DNA of 27,640 nucleotides from DASZTU01 sp035493835 (lineage in GTDB: Bacteria > Pseudomonadota > Alphaproteobacteria > Rhizobiales > Devosiaceae). Below the pieces are notes generated by a model, which made no database searches, was not told the origin of the DNA, and saw nothing but the letters and a program-made list of their open reading frames with translations. The position numbers and the translations under genes were made by a program. Every line of letters begins with the position of its first letter. The stretch's first letter is position 1. The stretch is from positions 1 through 27,640 of the forward strand of contig DATJHO010000019.1 in the NCBI GenBank assembly GCA_035493835.1, read 5' to 3'. This document shows, one piece after another, positions 13,794 through 21,705 of this stretch.

Positions 13794-14684
13794 TTACTCA
13801 GCTGCCGCGCGCTTGGGCTGCACGGCTTCCGAGTAGGCGTCAATCATCATCTTGCAAACGGTGTCCGGCTTGAACCGGAAATCGCCGATCTCTGAGACGG
13901 GCGTCACTTCAGCAGCGGTGCCGGTCACGAAGCATTCGTCGAAATCGGCCAACTCTTCCGGCCGGATGTGACGTTCGATGACCTTGAGGCCGCGCTCGCG
14001 GGCAAGATCGATCACCGTCAACCGGGTGATGCCGTTGAGGAAGCAATCGGGCAGCGGCGTGTGGATCTCGTTGCCCTTGATGAAGAACACATTGGCACCG
14101 GTCGCCTCCGCCACCAGCCCGCGATAATCGAGCATCAAAGCGTCGGCATAGCCGGCATCCATCGCGGCATGCTTGGACAGCGTGCAGATCATGTAGAGGC
14201 CTGCGGCCTTGGCGGCCGAGGGGATCGTTTCGGGCGACGGGCGTTTCCAGGTAGACCACATCAAGCGAATGCCCTTGAGGCGCTCTTCCATGGTAAAATA
14301 GCTCGGCCAGTCCCAGCAGGCGATCGCCACATGCACCTTGTTGTTGCGCGCGGGCACCGAAATTTCCTCAGATCCGCGCCAGGCGACGGGACGCATATAG
14401 GCATCCGTCATGTTGTTGGCAGCAAGGGTTTTGCGCGCTGCGTCGTCGAGCTGGTCGGCCGTGTAGGGGATCGGCATGTCGAGCATGCGCCCCGACGCGA
14501 TCAGGCGTTCCGAATGTTGGTGCAGCTTAAAGACTTCGCCGCCATAGGCACGCTGGCCCTCGAACACGGAGCTTGCGTAATGCAGCCCATGCGTCAGTAC
14601 GTGAACCTTGGCGTCCTTCCAGGGCACGAGTTCCCCGTCAAACCAGATCCAGCCGTCTCGCTGATCCATTGGCACGCCGGCCAT
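13794..14684 (-). CDS. ilvE: Branched-chain amino acid aminotransferase
   Basis: The 296-residue product is a fold-type IV PLP aminotransferase for the last step of Leu, Ile and Val synthesis (and the first of their breakdown). The PLP lysine is K159 in SAAKAAGLY; other family blocks are THGLHYASSVFEGQRAYGG (31-49), ADALMLDYRGLVAEATGANVFF and FVTGTAAEVTPV. The start at 14684 follows AGGAG by six bases (read on the minus strand), better than a longer frame from 14732. It is divergent from a marR-type gene, a context that suggests control by that regulator (inference). An 8-base-pair hairpin lies in its 5' region at 14763-14788. Confidence 0.93.
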   Translation of the reverse strand: MAGVPMDQRDGWIWFDGELVPWKDAKVHVLTHGLHYASSVFEGQRAYGGEVFKLHQHSERLIASGRMLDMPIPYTADQLDDAARKTLAANNMTDAYMRPVAWRGSEEISVPARNNKVHVAIACWDWPSYFTMEERLKGIRLMWSTWKRPSPETIPSAAKAAGLYMICTLSKHAAMDAGYADALMLDYRGLVAEATGANVFFIKGNEIHTPLPDCFLNGITRLTVIDLARERGLKVIERHIRPEELADFDECFVTGTAAEVTPVSEIGDFRFKPDTVCKMMIDAYSEAVQPKRAAAE

Positions 14685-14762
14685 CTTTATCTCCTGATCA
14701 TCGTCAATCGCGCGCCCCCGATGAGGCGCCAATTCGCTGGACGGCCATCATGCCCCAGCCCT

Positions 14763-14788
14763 AAGCCCTTGGCAAACCGGAAGGGCTT
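14763..14788. promoter_or_regulatory. Inverted repeat in the ilvE-marR spacer
   Basis: AAGCCCTT (14763-14770) and AAGGGCTT (14781-14788) are perfect reverse complements around 10 bases. As RNA it would fold in the ilvE leader; as DNA it could be an operator. A plausible marR promoter overlaps it (TTGGCA 14769-14774, 17 bases, GATAAG 14792-14797). Confidence 0.4.
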
Positions 14789-14826
14789 TGGGATAAGTCT
14801 GAAAAGGCCTCCCGCAAGGAGACAGC

Positions 14827-15345
14827 ATGACATTCACCAAAATTAATGTCAATAAAGCTGACATAAAATCGCCTCCTTCCGAAGAGACCGATATGCCGCT
14901 TGATGTCATGGGCCTGTTCTTTTTCGCCTATCGCGACTTCGTGGGCGATGCGGACGCGCTGCTCGAACGGCAGGGGTTCGGGCGGGCACACCACCGGGTG
15001 CTGTACTTCGTCAACCTCAAGCCCGGGATGCCGGTGGCCGACCTGCTCAACATCCTGAAGATCACCAAGCAGAGCCTTGCCCGGGTGCTGCGCCAACTCA
15101 TCGACAATGGCTACATCGAGCAGGTGACCGGCGCCGCCGACCGCCGCCAGCGCCTGCTCTATGCCACGGAGAAGGGTCGCCAACTCTTTGATGTTCTCTC
15201 GGCCACGCAGACCAGCCGCATCGATGCAGCCCTCGCCAACCTGCCGCCGGAAGCGCGCCGGCACGTGCTCGGCTTTTTCGTCGGCATGGTCGAATCCAAG
15301 GATCGAAACCTGCTGGACCGGCTGAAGCTGACGGAGAATCTGTGA
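14827..15345 (+). CDS. MarR-family transcriptional regulator
   Basis: The 172-residue product has a winged helix-turn-helix of the MarR type. VADLLNILKITKQSLARVLRQLIDNGYIEQ (recognition helix region) is followed by the wing DRRQRLLYATEKG, with amphipathic dimerisation helices at both ends. The segment FFAYRDFVGDADALLERQGFGRAHHRVL is typical of a Hyphomicrobiales subgroup. ATG 14827 has a perfect AAGGAG five bases before GACAGC-ATG. ATG 14893 (MPLDVMGLFF, after GAAGAGA) is possible, because the first 22 codons are AT-rich and full of inverted repeats. Its ligand is unknown. Divergent ilvE is the natural target. Confidence 0.85.
   Translation: MTFTKINVNKADIKSPPSEETDMPLDVMGLFFFAYRDFVGDADALLERQGFGRAHHRVLYFVNLKPGMPVADLLNILKITKQSLARVLRQLIDNGYIEQVTGAADRRQRLLYATEKGRQLFDVLSATQTSRIDAALANLPPEARRHVLGFFVGMVESKDRNLLDRLKLTENL
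14828..14865. promoter_or_regulatory. Three TGACAT half-sites, candidate MarR operator
   Basis: TGACATT (14828-14834), AATGTCA (14845-14851) and TGACATA (14859-14865) form two overlapping inverted pairs with 10- and 7-base spacers, in an AT-rich patch that contrasts with the GC-rich surroundings. The layout fits the binding site of a dimeric MarR protein that represses itself. It lies inside the first codons if translation starts at 14827, or upstream of the gene if it starts at 14893. Confidence 0.5.
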
Positions 15346-15354
15346 GGGTCGGAG

Positions 15355-15505
15355 CTCGTCCTTCGACAAGCTCAGGATGAGGTCCTCGGGGGTAAGTCCG
15401 GAACGAGACTTCTCGGGGGAGGTCTCGGCGCCACGATCATTCGGGCAACTGCGTGAGGCAAGGCTCTGAGGTAGCCCTCATGGTGAGCTTGTCGAACCAC
15501 GAGGG
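15355..15505. repeat. Paired inverted repeat (GAGCTTGTCGAA family)
   Basis: Arms at 15355-15383 and 15475-15505 share the core GAGCTTGTCGAA in opposite orientation. The first arm, over 29 bases, is the exact reverse complement of 21771-21799. The element fills the space between convergent marR and csaA and could end transcription from both sides. Confidence 0.75.
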
Positions 15506-15531
15506 CGGCCCCCCGAGGCTCCCCCCTCACC

Positions 15532-15873
15532 TCACATCAGCCTGCGCCCATTCGGCGTCGGCCGCTCAACCCCCGCCAAAACAATCGCCCCATCCGCATC
15601 GGCATAGCCGAGCGTCAGCACCTCGGAGCGTACGGGCCCGATCTGGCGCGGGGGAAAATTGACGACCGCCATCACCTGCCGGCCGACCAGCGTTTCGGGC
15701 GTATAGTGCACGGTGATCTGCGCCGAGGACTTTTTGACCCCGATCTCCGGGCCAAAGTCGATGAGCAGCACGTAGGCCGGCTTGCGCGCCTCCGGGAAGC
15801 CGCGCGCCTCAACCACCGTGCCGACGCGAATGTCCACGCGCTCGAAATCGGCATAGGCAATGGTTTCGGTCAC
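15532..15873 (-). CDS. csaA: CsaA-like tRNA-binding-domain protein
   Basis: The 113-residue product is a single OB-fold tRNA-binding domain of the CsaA type (FERVDIRVGTVVEARGFPEARKPAYVLLIDFG). It continues with KKSSAQITVHYTPETLVGRQVMAVVNFPPRQIGPVRSEVLTLG and ends VERPTPNGRRLM. CsaA homologues are described as dimeric chaperones linked to protein export, though the in vivo role is unclear. The GTG start at 15873 overlaps the proC stop by four bases (GTGA), so it is translated after proC. The usual C-terminal G-x-R is present. Confidence 0.9.
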   Translation of the reverse strand: MTETIAYADFERVDIRVGTVVEARGFPEARKPAYVLLIDFGPEIGVKKSSAQITVHYTPETLVGRQVMAVVNFPPRQIGPVRSEVLTLGYADADGAIVLAGVERPTPNGRRLM

Positions 15874-16694
15874 CGCCCCAGTTCCTCGCTCCGAAGCTTG
15901 GCCGCCATCACGGTCTTTTCCATCAGGCTGGTGAGCCCGTTGGGCCCCATCAGCACACCGAGGGCCGCTTCCGTGGTTCCCTTGGGCGAGGTGACATTCT
16001 GCCTGAGCGTTGCGGCCGGCGATGGATCCGCCTCAAGCAGCGCCGCTGCCCCGATCACGGTCTGGCGGGCAAGGCGCATCGCCTGCTCCTCGCTAAACCC
16101 CTGCCGAACGCCGGCGGCAGCGAGCGCCTCGACGAAGTGGAAGACATAGGCCGGACCCGACCCCGAGACCGCGGTCACGGCATCGATCATCGCCTCGTCG
16201 TCGAACCAGACGACATCGCCCGCCGCCCGCAACAGCGCATCGGCGATATCCCGATCCGCTGGCCTGACCCCGGGGCCTGCCACCGCACCGGTAGTTCCCT
16301 TGCCGACCTGGGCGGGCGTGTTGGGCATGGCGCGGACGACGCGCTGCGTCTCCAGCCCCGCGGAGATCGCCGCGAGGGAGATGCCGGCGGCAATCGAGAT
16401 CACCAGCGTATGTGCGCCGACCACCGGCTGGAGGTCACCAAGAACCGACAGCATCACTTGGGGCTTGACCGCCAGCACCAGCACCGCGACGAGCACGCCA
16501 TCTGCCGACCCGACGAGTCGCACGCCGGTCCGCTCGGCGAATTGATGCGCCGCCTCGCTCGCATTCGGGTCGACCAGCACCAGCTCGTTCGCCGGCAGGC
16601 CCGCCGCGATCCAGCCGCCGGCCAAAGCCAATCCCATCTTGCCGGCCCCGATCAAAACGACGGGGCCGATATCCTTCAATGCACGATCAGCCAA
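15870..16694 (-). CDS. proC: Pyrroline-5-carboxylate reductase
   Basis: The 274-residue cytoplasmic enzyme makes the last step of proline synthesis, reducing 1-pyrroline-5-carboxylate with NAD(P)H. The Rossmann turn LIGAGKMGLALAGGW (about 14-28), AVKPQ, RVVRAMPNTPAQVGKG and the C-terminal signature VSGSGPAYVFHFVEALAAAGVRQG...TSPKGTTEAAL are all present. The start is TTG at 16694, supported by GGAG seven bases upstream on the minus strand. It follows ybjN by 46 bases and overlaps csaA, giving a ybjN-proC-csaA unit. Confidence 0.95.
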   Translation of the reverse strand: MADRALKDIGPVVLIGAGKMGLALAGGWIAAGLPANELVLVDPNASEAAHQFAERTGVRLVGSADGVLVAVLVLAVKPQVMLSVLGDLQPVVGAHTLVISIAAGISLAAISAGLETQRVVRAMPNTPAQVGKGTTGAVAGPGVRPADRDIADALLRAAGDVVWFDDEAMIDAVTAVSGSGPAYVFHFVEALAAAGVRQGFSEEQAMRLARQTVIGAAALLEADPSPAATLRQNVTSPKGTTEAALGVLMGPNGLTSLMEKTVMAAKLRSEELGR

Positions 16695-16740
16695 TGCCTA
16701 ACTCCGGTTTAGCCGCCGGCGCAGGCGAACTGAGCCGAGC

Positions 16741-17241
16741 TCATGCCTCGCCGACGGTCTCGAACATCACCTGGCTCAGGGCGTCGGGGGCGCTCTTGCC
16801 GGCCCACACCACGAACTGGAACGCCTGGTAGTATAGATCGCAAGCGTCGGTGGCGGAACGGAGCAATGCCTCGCACTGCTGCGGGCTCACATCGGCTCCC
16901 CCGGTCAAGAGATGCGAGTTGCGGAAGATGACGACGCCCTCGTTGTTCCACATGTCGAAATGGCCGATCCACATCTGCTCATTGATTTGGCTGATGAGCT
17001 GCTTCACTTCGGAGCGGCGGGGCTCCGGCACCTTCAAATCGAAGGCACTCGCAATATGGAGAGATTCAAGATCTTCCATCCAGTTGAACGACACATGATA
17101 GTCACTCCAGCCGCCGCGCACAGAAATAGAGATTTCGTCGGCGTCCTGACGCTCGAAATTCCAGTCATTGATGGCTGCGATATGCTCGATGATGTCAACC
17201 GGGTGGACAGTCCGGTCAGGCTCCAGCTGCAGAAGAGACAT
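16741..17241 (-). CDS. YbjN domain-containing protein
   Basis: The 166-residue product matches the YbjN family, which is widespread and of unclear function (E. coli YbjN affects stress tolerance and motility; a type III secretion chaperone-like fold has been proposed). Conserved features include HVSFNWMEDLESLHIASAFDLKVPEPRRSEVKQLISQINEQMWIGHFDMW. No signal peptide or membrane segment is present, so it is cytoplasmic. It is the first gene of the ybjN-proC-csaA unit; a CtrA-type box lies about 185 bases upstream. Confidence 0.9.
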   Translation of the reverse strand: MSLLQLEPDRTVHPVDIIEHIAAINDWNFERQDADEISISVRGGWSDYHVSFNWMEDLESLHIASAFDLKVPEPRRSEVKQLISQINEQMWIGHFDMWNNEGVVIFRNSHLLTGGADVSPQQCEALLRSATDACDLYYQAFQFVVWAGKSAPDALSQVMFETVGEA

Positions 17242-17594
17242 GTTATTACCGCCTTGGCGCGCGTTATTGGGGCAACCGGATAACCGGCAAATGATCGCAG
17301 GGATTTGCAGCCTGGACCATTTGCGAAAACCTACGAATCGTCCTGACCATCGGAACCTACACCGAGGTTCCGATTTCGGGGACCGAAGCGCGGCCTTTCT
17401 TCTGTGGATGATCCTGCCCGTATTGTTAATAACTGGTTAAAGCCGTCGGCTGTTCAGCGGTTTATCAGGGACGGGCGCAGCGCTGAGGCGGCGAAAGTGC
17501 CGACATGCCGGCGTTTGGAATGACCCAGAACGCAAGTCGTCGGGACGCGCCCATCGGACATGGCGCAGCCGGCAATTCCGTTAACGAAAACGGA
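17242..17594. other. 353-base gap between ybjN and ubiK
   Basis: No gene is supported; the one plus-strand frame (17168-17440) is mostly antisense to ybjN. The gap holds a hairpin (17350-17373, TCGGAACCT/AGGTTCCGA, nine base pairs, 6-base loop) and the CtrA-type site at 17425-17440. It should contain the ybjN promoter, read leftwards. Confidence 0.5.
17425..17440 (-). promoter_or_regulatory. CtrA-type binding site, TTAA-N7-TTAAC
   Basis: Read on the minus strand, the bases are TTAACCAGTTATTAAC, an exact match to the TTAA-N7-TTAAC box of the alphaproteobacterial cell-cycle regulator CtrA. It lies 184 bases upstream of ybjN and oriented towards it. In a GC-rich genome such an exact match is not expected often by chance. 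I noticed no second one in the window. Confidence 0.55.
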
Positions 17595-17846
17595 TCAGAC
17601 GACCTTGTCGCCGCCGCGCGAGGACGCGAGTTCTCGCTTCAGGGCGGCGATCTCCTCGCCTTGCACCTGAACCAGTTCGCGCAGGGCATCGAAATCCTCG
17701 CGCTTGACCAGGTCCATGTCGGCCACGAAGCGCTGCACCTGGGATTTCACCGCGGTTTCGATCTCGCGACGCACGCCGTCGGCCACTCCCGCCGCATCAT
17801 TCATCAATCGGCCAAGGTCGTCGAAAATCCTGTTGCTCTGGGCCAT
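17595..17846 (-). CDS. ubiK: UbiK-family ubiquinone biosynthesis accessory factor (BMFP/YqiC)
   Basis: The 83-residue product starts at ATG 17846 after GGAGG on the minus strand. Family features are the N-terminal NRIFDDLGRLMNDAAG amphipathic segment and the C-terminal coiled coil REDFDALRELVQVQGEEIAALKREL, which in this family drives trimerisation. UbiK helps assemble or deliver the late ubiquinone enzymes in the E. coli-type pathway. The longer frame to 18002 would run back into the lgt region and is not used. It is divergent from lgt, a common Hyphomicrobiales arrangement. Confidence 0.88.
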   Translation of the reverse strand: MAQSNRIFDDLGRLMNDAAGVADGVRREIETAVKSQVQRFVADMDLVKREDFDALRELVQVQGEEIAALKRELASSRGGDKVV

Positions 17847-17971
17847 CGCAAAACCTCCGGGCGCCTTACGCCGCGCGAAGCGGCTCAACGTGCTATTTAG
17901 GCGGTCGCGCGCGGCTTGACCAGAGCCGAAGGCTGGTTGCATGGTCCGACGCTGCCTCAGGGGATGATGAT

Positions 17972-18784
17972 TTGCCTTTTCCCAACATAAACCCGATCGC
18001 ACTCCAGTTGGGTCCGTTGGTCGTTCGCTGGTACGCGCTCGCCTATCTGGGGGGCGTGCTGCTCGGCGCGCTCTACGCCTACGGCCTCTTGCGGCGAAAA
18101 ACCCTGTGGGCCAACGGCACGCCGCCGTTCGAGCCTGCGGCGATCTGGGATTTTGCCTTCTGGGCGGTGATCGGCATCGTGGTGGGCGGCAGGCTCGGCT
18201 ATGTGCTGTTCTATAACCTGCCCCTCTATATGGCGCATCCGCTGCAGGCGTTCATGCTCTGGGACGGCGGTATGTCGTTCCATGGCGGCCTCGTCGGCAT
18301 CATGGTCGCGCTGTTCTTTTTCGTGCGCAGCAAGGGGGGGCGGGTGCTTTCCGGGCTCGATCTCCTGGCGGCGGTTGCCCCGATCGGGCTCTTCCTCGGG
18401 CGCGTCGCCAATTTCATCAATGGCGAACTTTACGGCCGCGAGACCACCCTGCCCTGGGGCATCGTCTTTCCGACCGGCGGGCCGCTGCCGCGTCATCCCA
18501 GCCAGCTCTATGAGGGCCTCCTCGAGGGGGTGATCATGTTCCTGATCATCCGTGTCGTTACACACGTTTTCTTCGGCCTCAGGCGGCCCGGCCTTGCTGC
18601 CGGCGTTTTCGGCATGTGGTACGCCATCTCGCGCATCCTCGTCGAATTCGTCCGCATCCCCGACCCGCAGCTCGGCTATCTGTTCGCCGGCTGGGTCACC
18701 ATGGGACAGATCCTGAGCGTACCGGTGTTCCTGGCTGGGTTGGGGCTGGCGATCTATGCCTTGAGGAAGCCCGTCCATGCCTGA
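17972..18784 (+). CDS. lgt: Prolipoprotein diacylglyceryl transferase
   Basis: The 270-residue inner-membrane enzyme moves diacylglycerol from phosphatidylglycerol to the lipobox cysteine, the first step of lipoprotein maturation. Seven or so hydrophobic helices are visible, plus the HGGL block (MSFHGGLVGIMVA) and the Lgt signature GRVANFINGELYGR, then RHPSQLYEGLLEG. In the signature VA replaces the usual IGN-type start (GR-x-GN). The start is TTG at 17972 after GGGGA; ATGs just upstream are out of frame and quickly stop. The C-terminus overlaps the next gene by eight bases. Confidence 0.95.
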   Translation: MPFPNINPIALQLGPLVVRWYALAYLGGVLLGALYAYGLLRRKTLWANGTPPFEPAAIWDFAFWAVIGIVVGGRLGYVLFYNLPLYMAHPLQAFMLWDGGMSFHGGLVGIMVALFFFVRSKGGRVLSGLDLLAAVAPIGLFLGRVANFINGELYGRETTLPWGIVFPTGGPLPRHPSQLYEGLLEGVIMFLIIRVVTHVFFGLRRPGLAAGVFGMWYAISRILVEFVRIPDPQLGYLFAGWVTMGQILSVPVFLAGLGLAIYALRKPVHA

Positions 18785-19859
18785 TCCAGCCCCGGATCTC
18801 AGCGAACTCATCGACATGCAGATCCGGCAGACCGGCCCGATGTCGATTGCGACCTATATGGGCCTGGCGCTGACGCACCCGCGCAAGGGCTATTACAAGC
18901 AGGGCACCGCGATCGGCGCGGCCGGCGATTTCATCACTGCCCCCGAAGTCTCGCAGATGTTCGGCGAGCTGATCGGCTTCTTCATGGTCAATCTCTGGCA
19001 GCAGATGAGCGAGCCCAAGGCATTCACCGTGCTTGAGCTCGGCCCGGGCCGCGGTACGCTGATGGCCGATATGATGCGAGTCGCCGCGCGCGCTCCCGGC
19101 TTCGCCGAGGCTGCCAATATCGAACTTTTCGAAACCGACCCGGAACTGCTCGCCCAGCAGCGGACGCGGCTCGAACCCTTTCACCCGAGCTGGATCCAGA
19201 GCTTCGATCTTGCCGCCGATACGCCTCTGCTGGTGGTCGCCAATGAGTTCTTCGATGCGTTGCCGATCCGGCAATTCGTGCGCGGCAAGGACGGCTGGCA
19301 TGAGCGCATGGTCGGCCTCGGCGCCGACGGCAAGCGCATGTTCGGTCTGTCGCCGACGCCGATTCCGAACGAATCGCTGCCCGAGTCCGTACGCGAAGAG
19401 CCGGAGGGCGCCGTGTTCGAGGCGGGGCTGGCCGCGGGCCAGGTAATGCAGCGGCTGGCGAGCGCCGTCGCACGCCGCGGCGGGGCGATCCTTGCGATCG
19501 ACTACGGCTACACGCCGACCCAGACGGGCGAGACCTTGCAGGCCGTTCGCCGTCACGCCTACGCCGATCCACTGGAAGCACCGGGTGAATCCGACCTCTC
19601 GGCCCATGTCGATTTTGATGCGCTGGGACAGGTCGCGCGAACCGCCGGCCTCGCGGTGCAGCCCCTCGCGGCCCAGGGCGATTTCCTGAAGCATCTCGGC
19701 ATCATTGCGCGCGCCGCCGGACTGGCCAAGGCCAATCCATCGCTCGCCGAGGAGATCAACGGCGCCCTTGACCGGCTCACCTCGCCATCTCAGATGGGGA
19801 CGTTGTTCAAGGTCTTGTGCGCCGCAAGTCCGGGCCTGATCCCGCAAGGCTTTTCCTGA
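18777..19859 (+). CDS. SAM-dependent methyltransferase, NDUFAF7/MidA family
   Basis: The 360-residue product has the class I methyltransferase motif VLELGPGRGTLMADMM (about 85-100) and the family-typical GYYKQGTAIGAAGDFITAPEVSQMFGELIG near the start, with VVANEFFDALPIRQF later. NDUFAF7/MidA homologues methylate an arginine of the NDUFS2 subunit of complex I in mitochondria; the bacterial role is inferred. It lies between lgt and pgeF with overlaps on both sides, so it is in the same operon. Confidence 0.88.
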   Translation: MPDPAPDLSELIDMQIRQTGPMSIATYMGLALTHPRKGYYKQGTAIGAAGDFITAPEVSQMFGELIGFFMVNLWQQMSEPKAFTVLELGPGRGTLMADMMRVAARAPGFAEAANIELFETDPELLAQQRTRLEPFHPSWIQSFDLAADTPLLVVANEFFDALPIRQFVRGKDGWHERMVGLGADGKRMFGLSPTPIPNESLPESVREEPEGAVFEAGLAAGQVMQRLASAVARRGGAILAIDYGYTPTQTGETLQAVRRHAYADPLEAPGESDLSAHVDFDALGQVARTAGLAVQPLAAQGDFLKHLGIIARAAGLAKANPSLAEEINGALDRLTSPSQMGTLFKVLCAASPGLIPQGFS

Positions 19860-20629
19860 TGAGCATTCCCTTCGAACAGAGCCCGCTGCTTTCGGGCATT
19901 CCTGGTCTCCACCACGGCTTTTTCGGCCGCCGGGGCGGTCATTCGACGGGCGATTACGCCTCGCTCAATGTTTCGGAGACCGTTGGGGACAATCCCAAGC
20001 ACGTTACGAGCAACCGCGCCGATCTCCTCGAAGCGATCGGGTTGCCCACCACCACGCTGGCTCAGCTCACGCAGGTGCACTCAAATCGCGTGGTGATCCT
20101 CGATGACCGCCATCAGGCAGTTGCGCGTCCCGAGGCCGACGCCATCGTGACAGCCACTCCCGGGGTGATTCTGGGCATCCAGACCGCCGACTGCACGCCA
20201 ATCTTGCTGGCGGACCCGCGCGCTGCCGTGATCGGCGCCGCCCATGCCGGCTGGAAGGGGGCGCTCTCCGGCATCATCGGCAATGTCGTCGATGCCATGG
20301 TCCGCCTTGGGGCGCAGCGCGAGCGGCTGGTCGCCGCTATCGGCCCCACCATCTCGCTCCACAATTACGAGGTCGGCCCGGAATTCGTCGAAAGCCTTTT
20401 GAAGCAGCATCGCGATGCTGAAAACCGGGTGAGCAGGCCCACGGGCGGGCGGGAGCATTTCGATCTCCCCGGGTTCGTGTTCGATCAACTGATCGAGGCG
20501 GGCGTGGGCAAGGTCAACGATCTCGGACGCTGCACCTACGGCAACCCGAAACACTATTTCTCGCATCGCCGCGCCACCCATGAGGGCAAAAAGGCGGGCC
20601 GGCAGATTTCGATGATCGGATTGATGTAA
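19859..20629 (+). CDS. pgeF: Peptidoglycan editing factor (PgeF/YfiH, polyphenol oxidase family)
   Basis: The 256-residue product has the metal-binding Cys/His set of the family: TQVHSNRV (His), GIQTADCTPILL (Cys) and AAHAGWKGALSG (His). PgeF (YfiH) in E. coli removes misincorporated serine in peptidoglycan precursors; LACC1-type relatives act on purine nucleosides. The ATG overlaps the upstream stop by one base (TGATG). It is the last gene of the lgt operon, ended by the terminator at 20636. A long minus-strand frame opposite pgeF and prs is a shadow. Confidence 0.9.
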   Translation: MSIPFEQSPLLSGIPGLHHGFFGRRGGHSTGDYASLNVSETVGDNPKHVTSNRADLLEAIGLPTTTLAQLTQVHSNRVVILDDRHQAVARPEADAIVTATPGVILGIQTADCTPILLADPRAAVIGAAHAGWKGALSGIIGNVVDAMVRLGAQRERLVAAIGPTISLHNYEVGPEFVESLLKQHRDAENRVSRPTGGREHFDLPGFVFDQLIEAGVGKVNDLGRCTYGNPKHYFSHRRATHEGKKAGRQISMIGLM

Positions 20630-20635
20630 CCGGTT

Positions 20636-20657
20636 GCTTCGCGCTGGAAGCTTTTTT
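20636..20657 (+). terminator. Intrinsic terminator of the lgt operon
   Basis: GCTTC (20636-20640) pairs with GAAGC (20647-20651) around GCGCTG, followed by six T (20652-20657), seven bases after the pgeF stop. The stem is short but the T-run is clear. Confidence 0.65.
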
Positions 20658-20746
20658 AACGCCGTCACACGGGTGTAACAGACTCGCATTGCGCCTGCCC
20701 CCGTCGCACGATAAAGGTGCGCCCATTCCAAGATAGGGTGAGTGCG

Positions 20747-21679
20747 ATGAAACTGGTCACGGGCAACTCCAACCGGGCCCTCGCCGAAGCCGTCGCAAGC
20801 TATCTCGAGCTGCCGCTCACCGACTGCACGGTCAAGCGGTTTGCCGACAAGGAAATCTTCGTCGAAATCCATGAAAACGTGCGCGGCGAGGACGTCTTCA
20901 TCCTGCAGTCCACGTCCAATCCGACGAACGACCACCTGATGGAGCTGCTGATTCTCACGGATGCGCTGCGTCGCTCCTCGGCGCGCCGCATCACTGCGGT
21001 AATGCCCTATTTCGGCTACGCCCGGCAGGACCGCAAATCGGCCTCGCGCACGCCGATCTCCGCCAAGCTGGTCGCCAATCTTATCACCGAGGCCGGCGTC
21101 AACCGCGTCATCACGCTCGACCTGCACGCCGCCCAGATCCAGGGTTTCTTCGACATCCCGACCGACAATCTCTACGGCGCCCCGGTCATGGTCCGCGACA
21201 TCCAGGAGCGCTATGACGGCGCCAAGCTGATGATCGTCTCCCCCGACGTTGGCGGCGTCGCCCGCGCCCGGGCCACGGCGCAGCGCATCGGTGCCGATCT
21301 CGCCATCGTCGACAAGCGGCGCCCGCGCGCCGGCGTCTCGGAAGTGATGAACATCATCGGCGACGTCAGCGGCCACACCTGCATCCTGATCGACGACCTG
21401 GTGGATTCGGGCGGCACGCTGGTCAACGCCGCCGAGGCCCTGCTCAGGGCCGGCGCCACGGAAGTCTCGGCCTACATCACCCACGCGGTGCTCTCCGAGG
21501 GCGCCACCGAGCGCATTGCCAAGAGCAAGCTCAAGGAACTGGTGGTGACCGACTCCATCGCCGAAACTGACGGCGTCCGCTCCGCCCGCAACATCCGCCG
21601 CATCACCATCGCCCCGCTGATGGGCGAAGCCATCGCCCGCACCGCCAGCGAGCAGAGCGTCTCGAGCCTGCTGGACTGA
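20747..21679 (+). CDS. prs: Ribose-phosphate pyrophosphokinase (PRPP synthetase)
   Basis: The 310-residue product makes PRPP from ribose 5-phosphate and ATP, feeding nucleotide, His and Trp synthesis. It has all class I blocks: FADKEIFVEIHENVRGEDVFI, YFGYARQDRKSASRTPISAKLVANLI, the TLDLHAAQIQGFFDIPTDNL signature and the PRPP loop CILIDDLVDSGGTLVNAAE (DDLVDSGGT). The ATG at 20747 follows AGGGTGAG. It heads the prs-rplY-pth-ychF series typical of the order; rplY is separated by a repeat-filled gap. Confidence 0.97.
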   Translation: MKLVTGNSNRALAEAVASYLELPLTDCTVKRFADKEIFVEIHENVRGEDVFILQSTSNPTNDHLMELLILTDALRRSSARRITAVMPYFGYARQDRKSASRTPISAKLVANLITEAGVNRVITLDLHAAQIQGFFDIPTDNLYGAPVMVRDIQERYDGAKLMIVSPDVGGVARARATAQRIGADLAIVDKRRPRAGVSEVMNIIGDVSGHTCILIDDLVDSGGTLVNAAEALLRAGATEVSAYITHAVLSEGATERIAKSKLKELVVTDSIAETDGVRSARNIRRITIAPLMGEAIARTASEQSVSSLLD

Positions 21680-21705
21680 GTTTTTACCCCTTTTGGGGTT
21701 CGTGG

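Noticed and set aside
14685..14760. Branched-chain leader peptide before ilvE
   Set aside because: The short minus-strand frame (MMAVQRIGASSGARD) is not enriched in Ile, Leu or Val and no T-run terminator follows.
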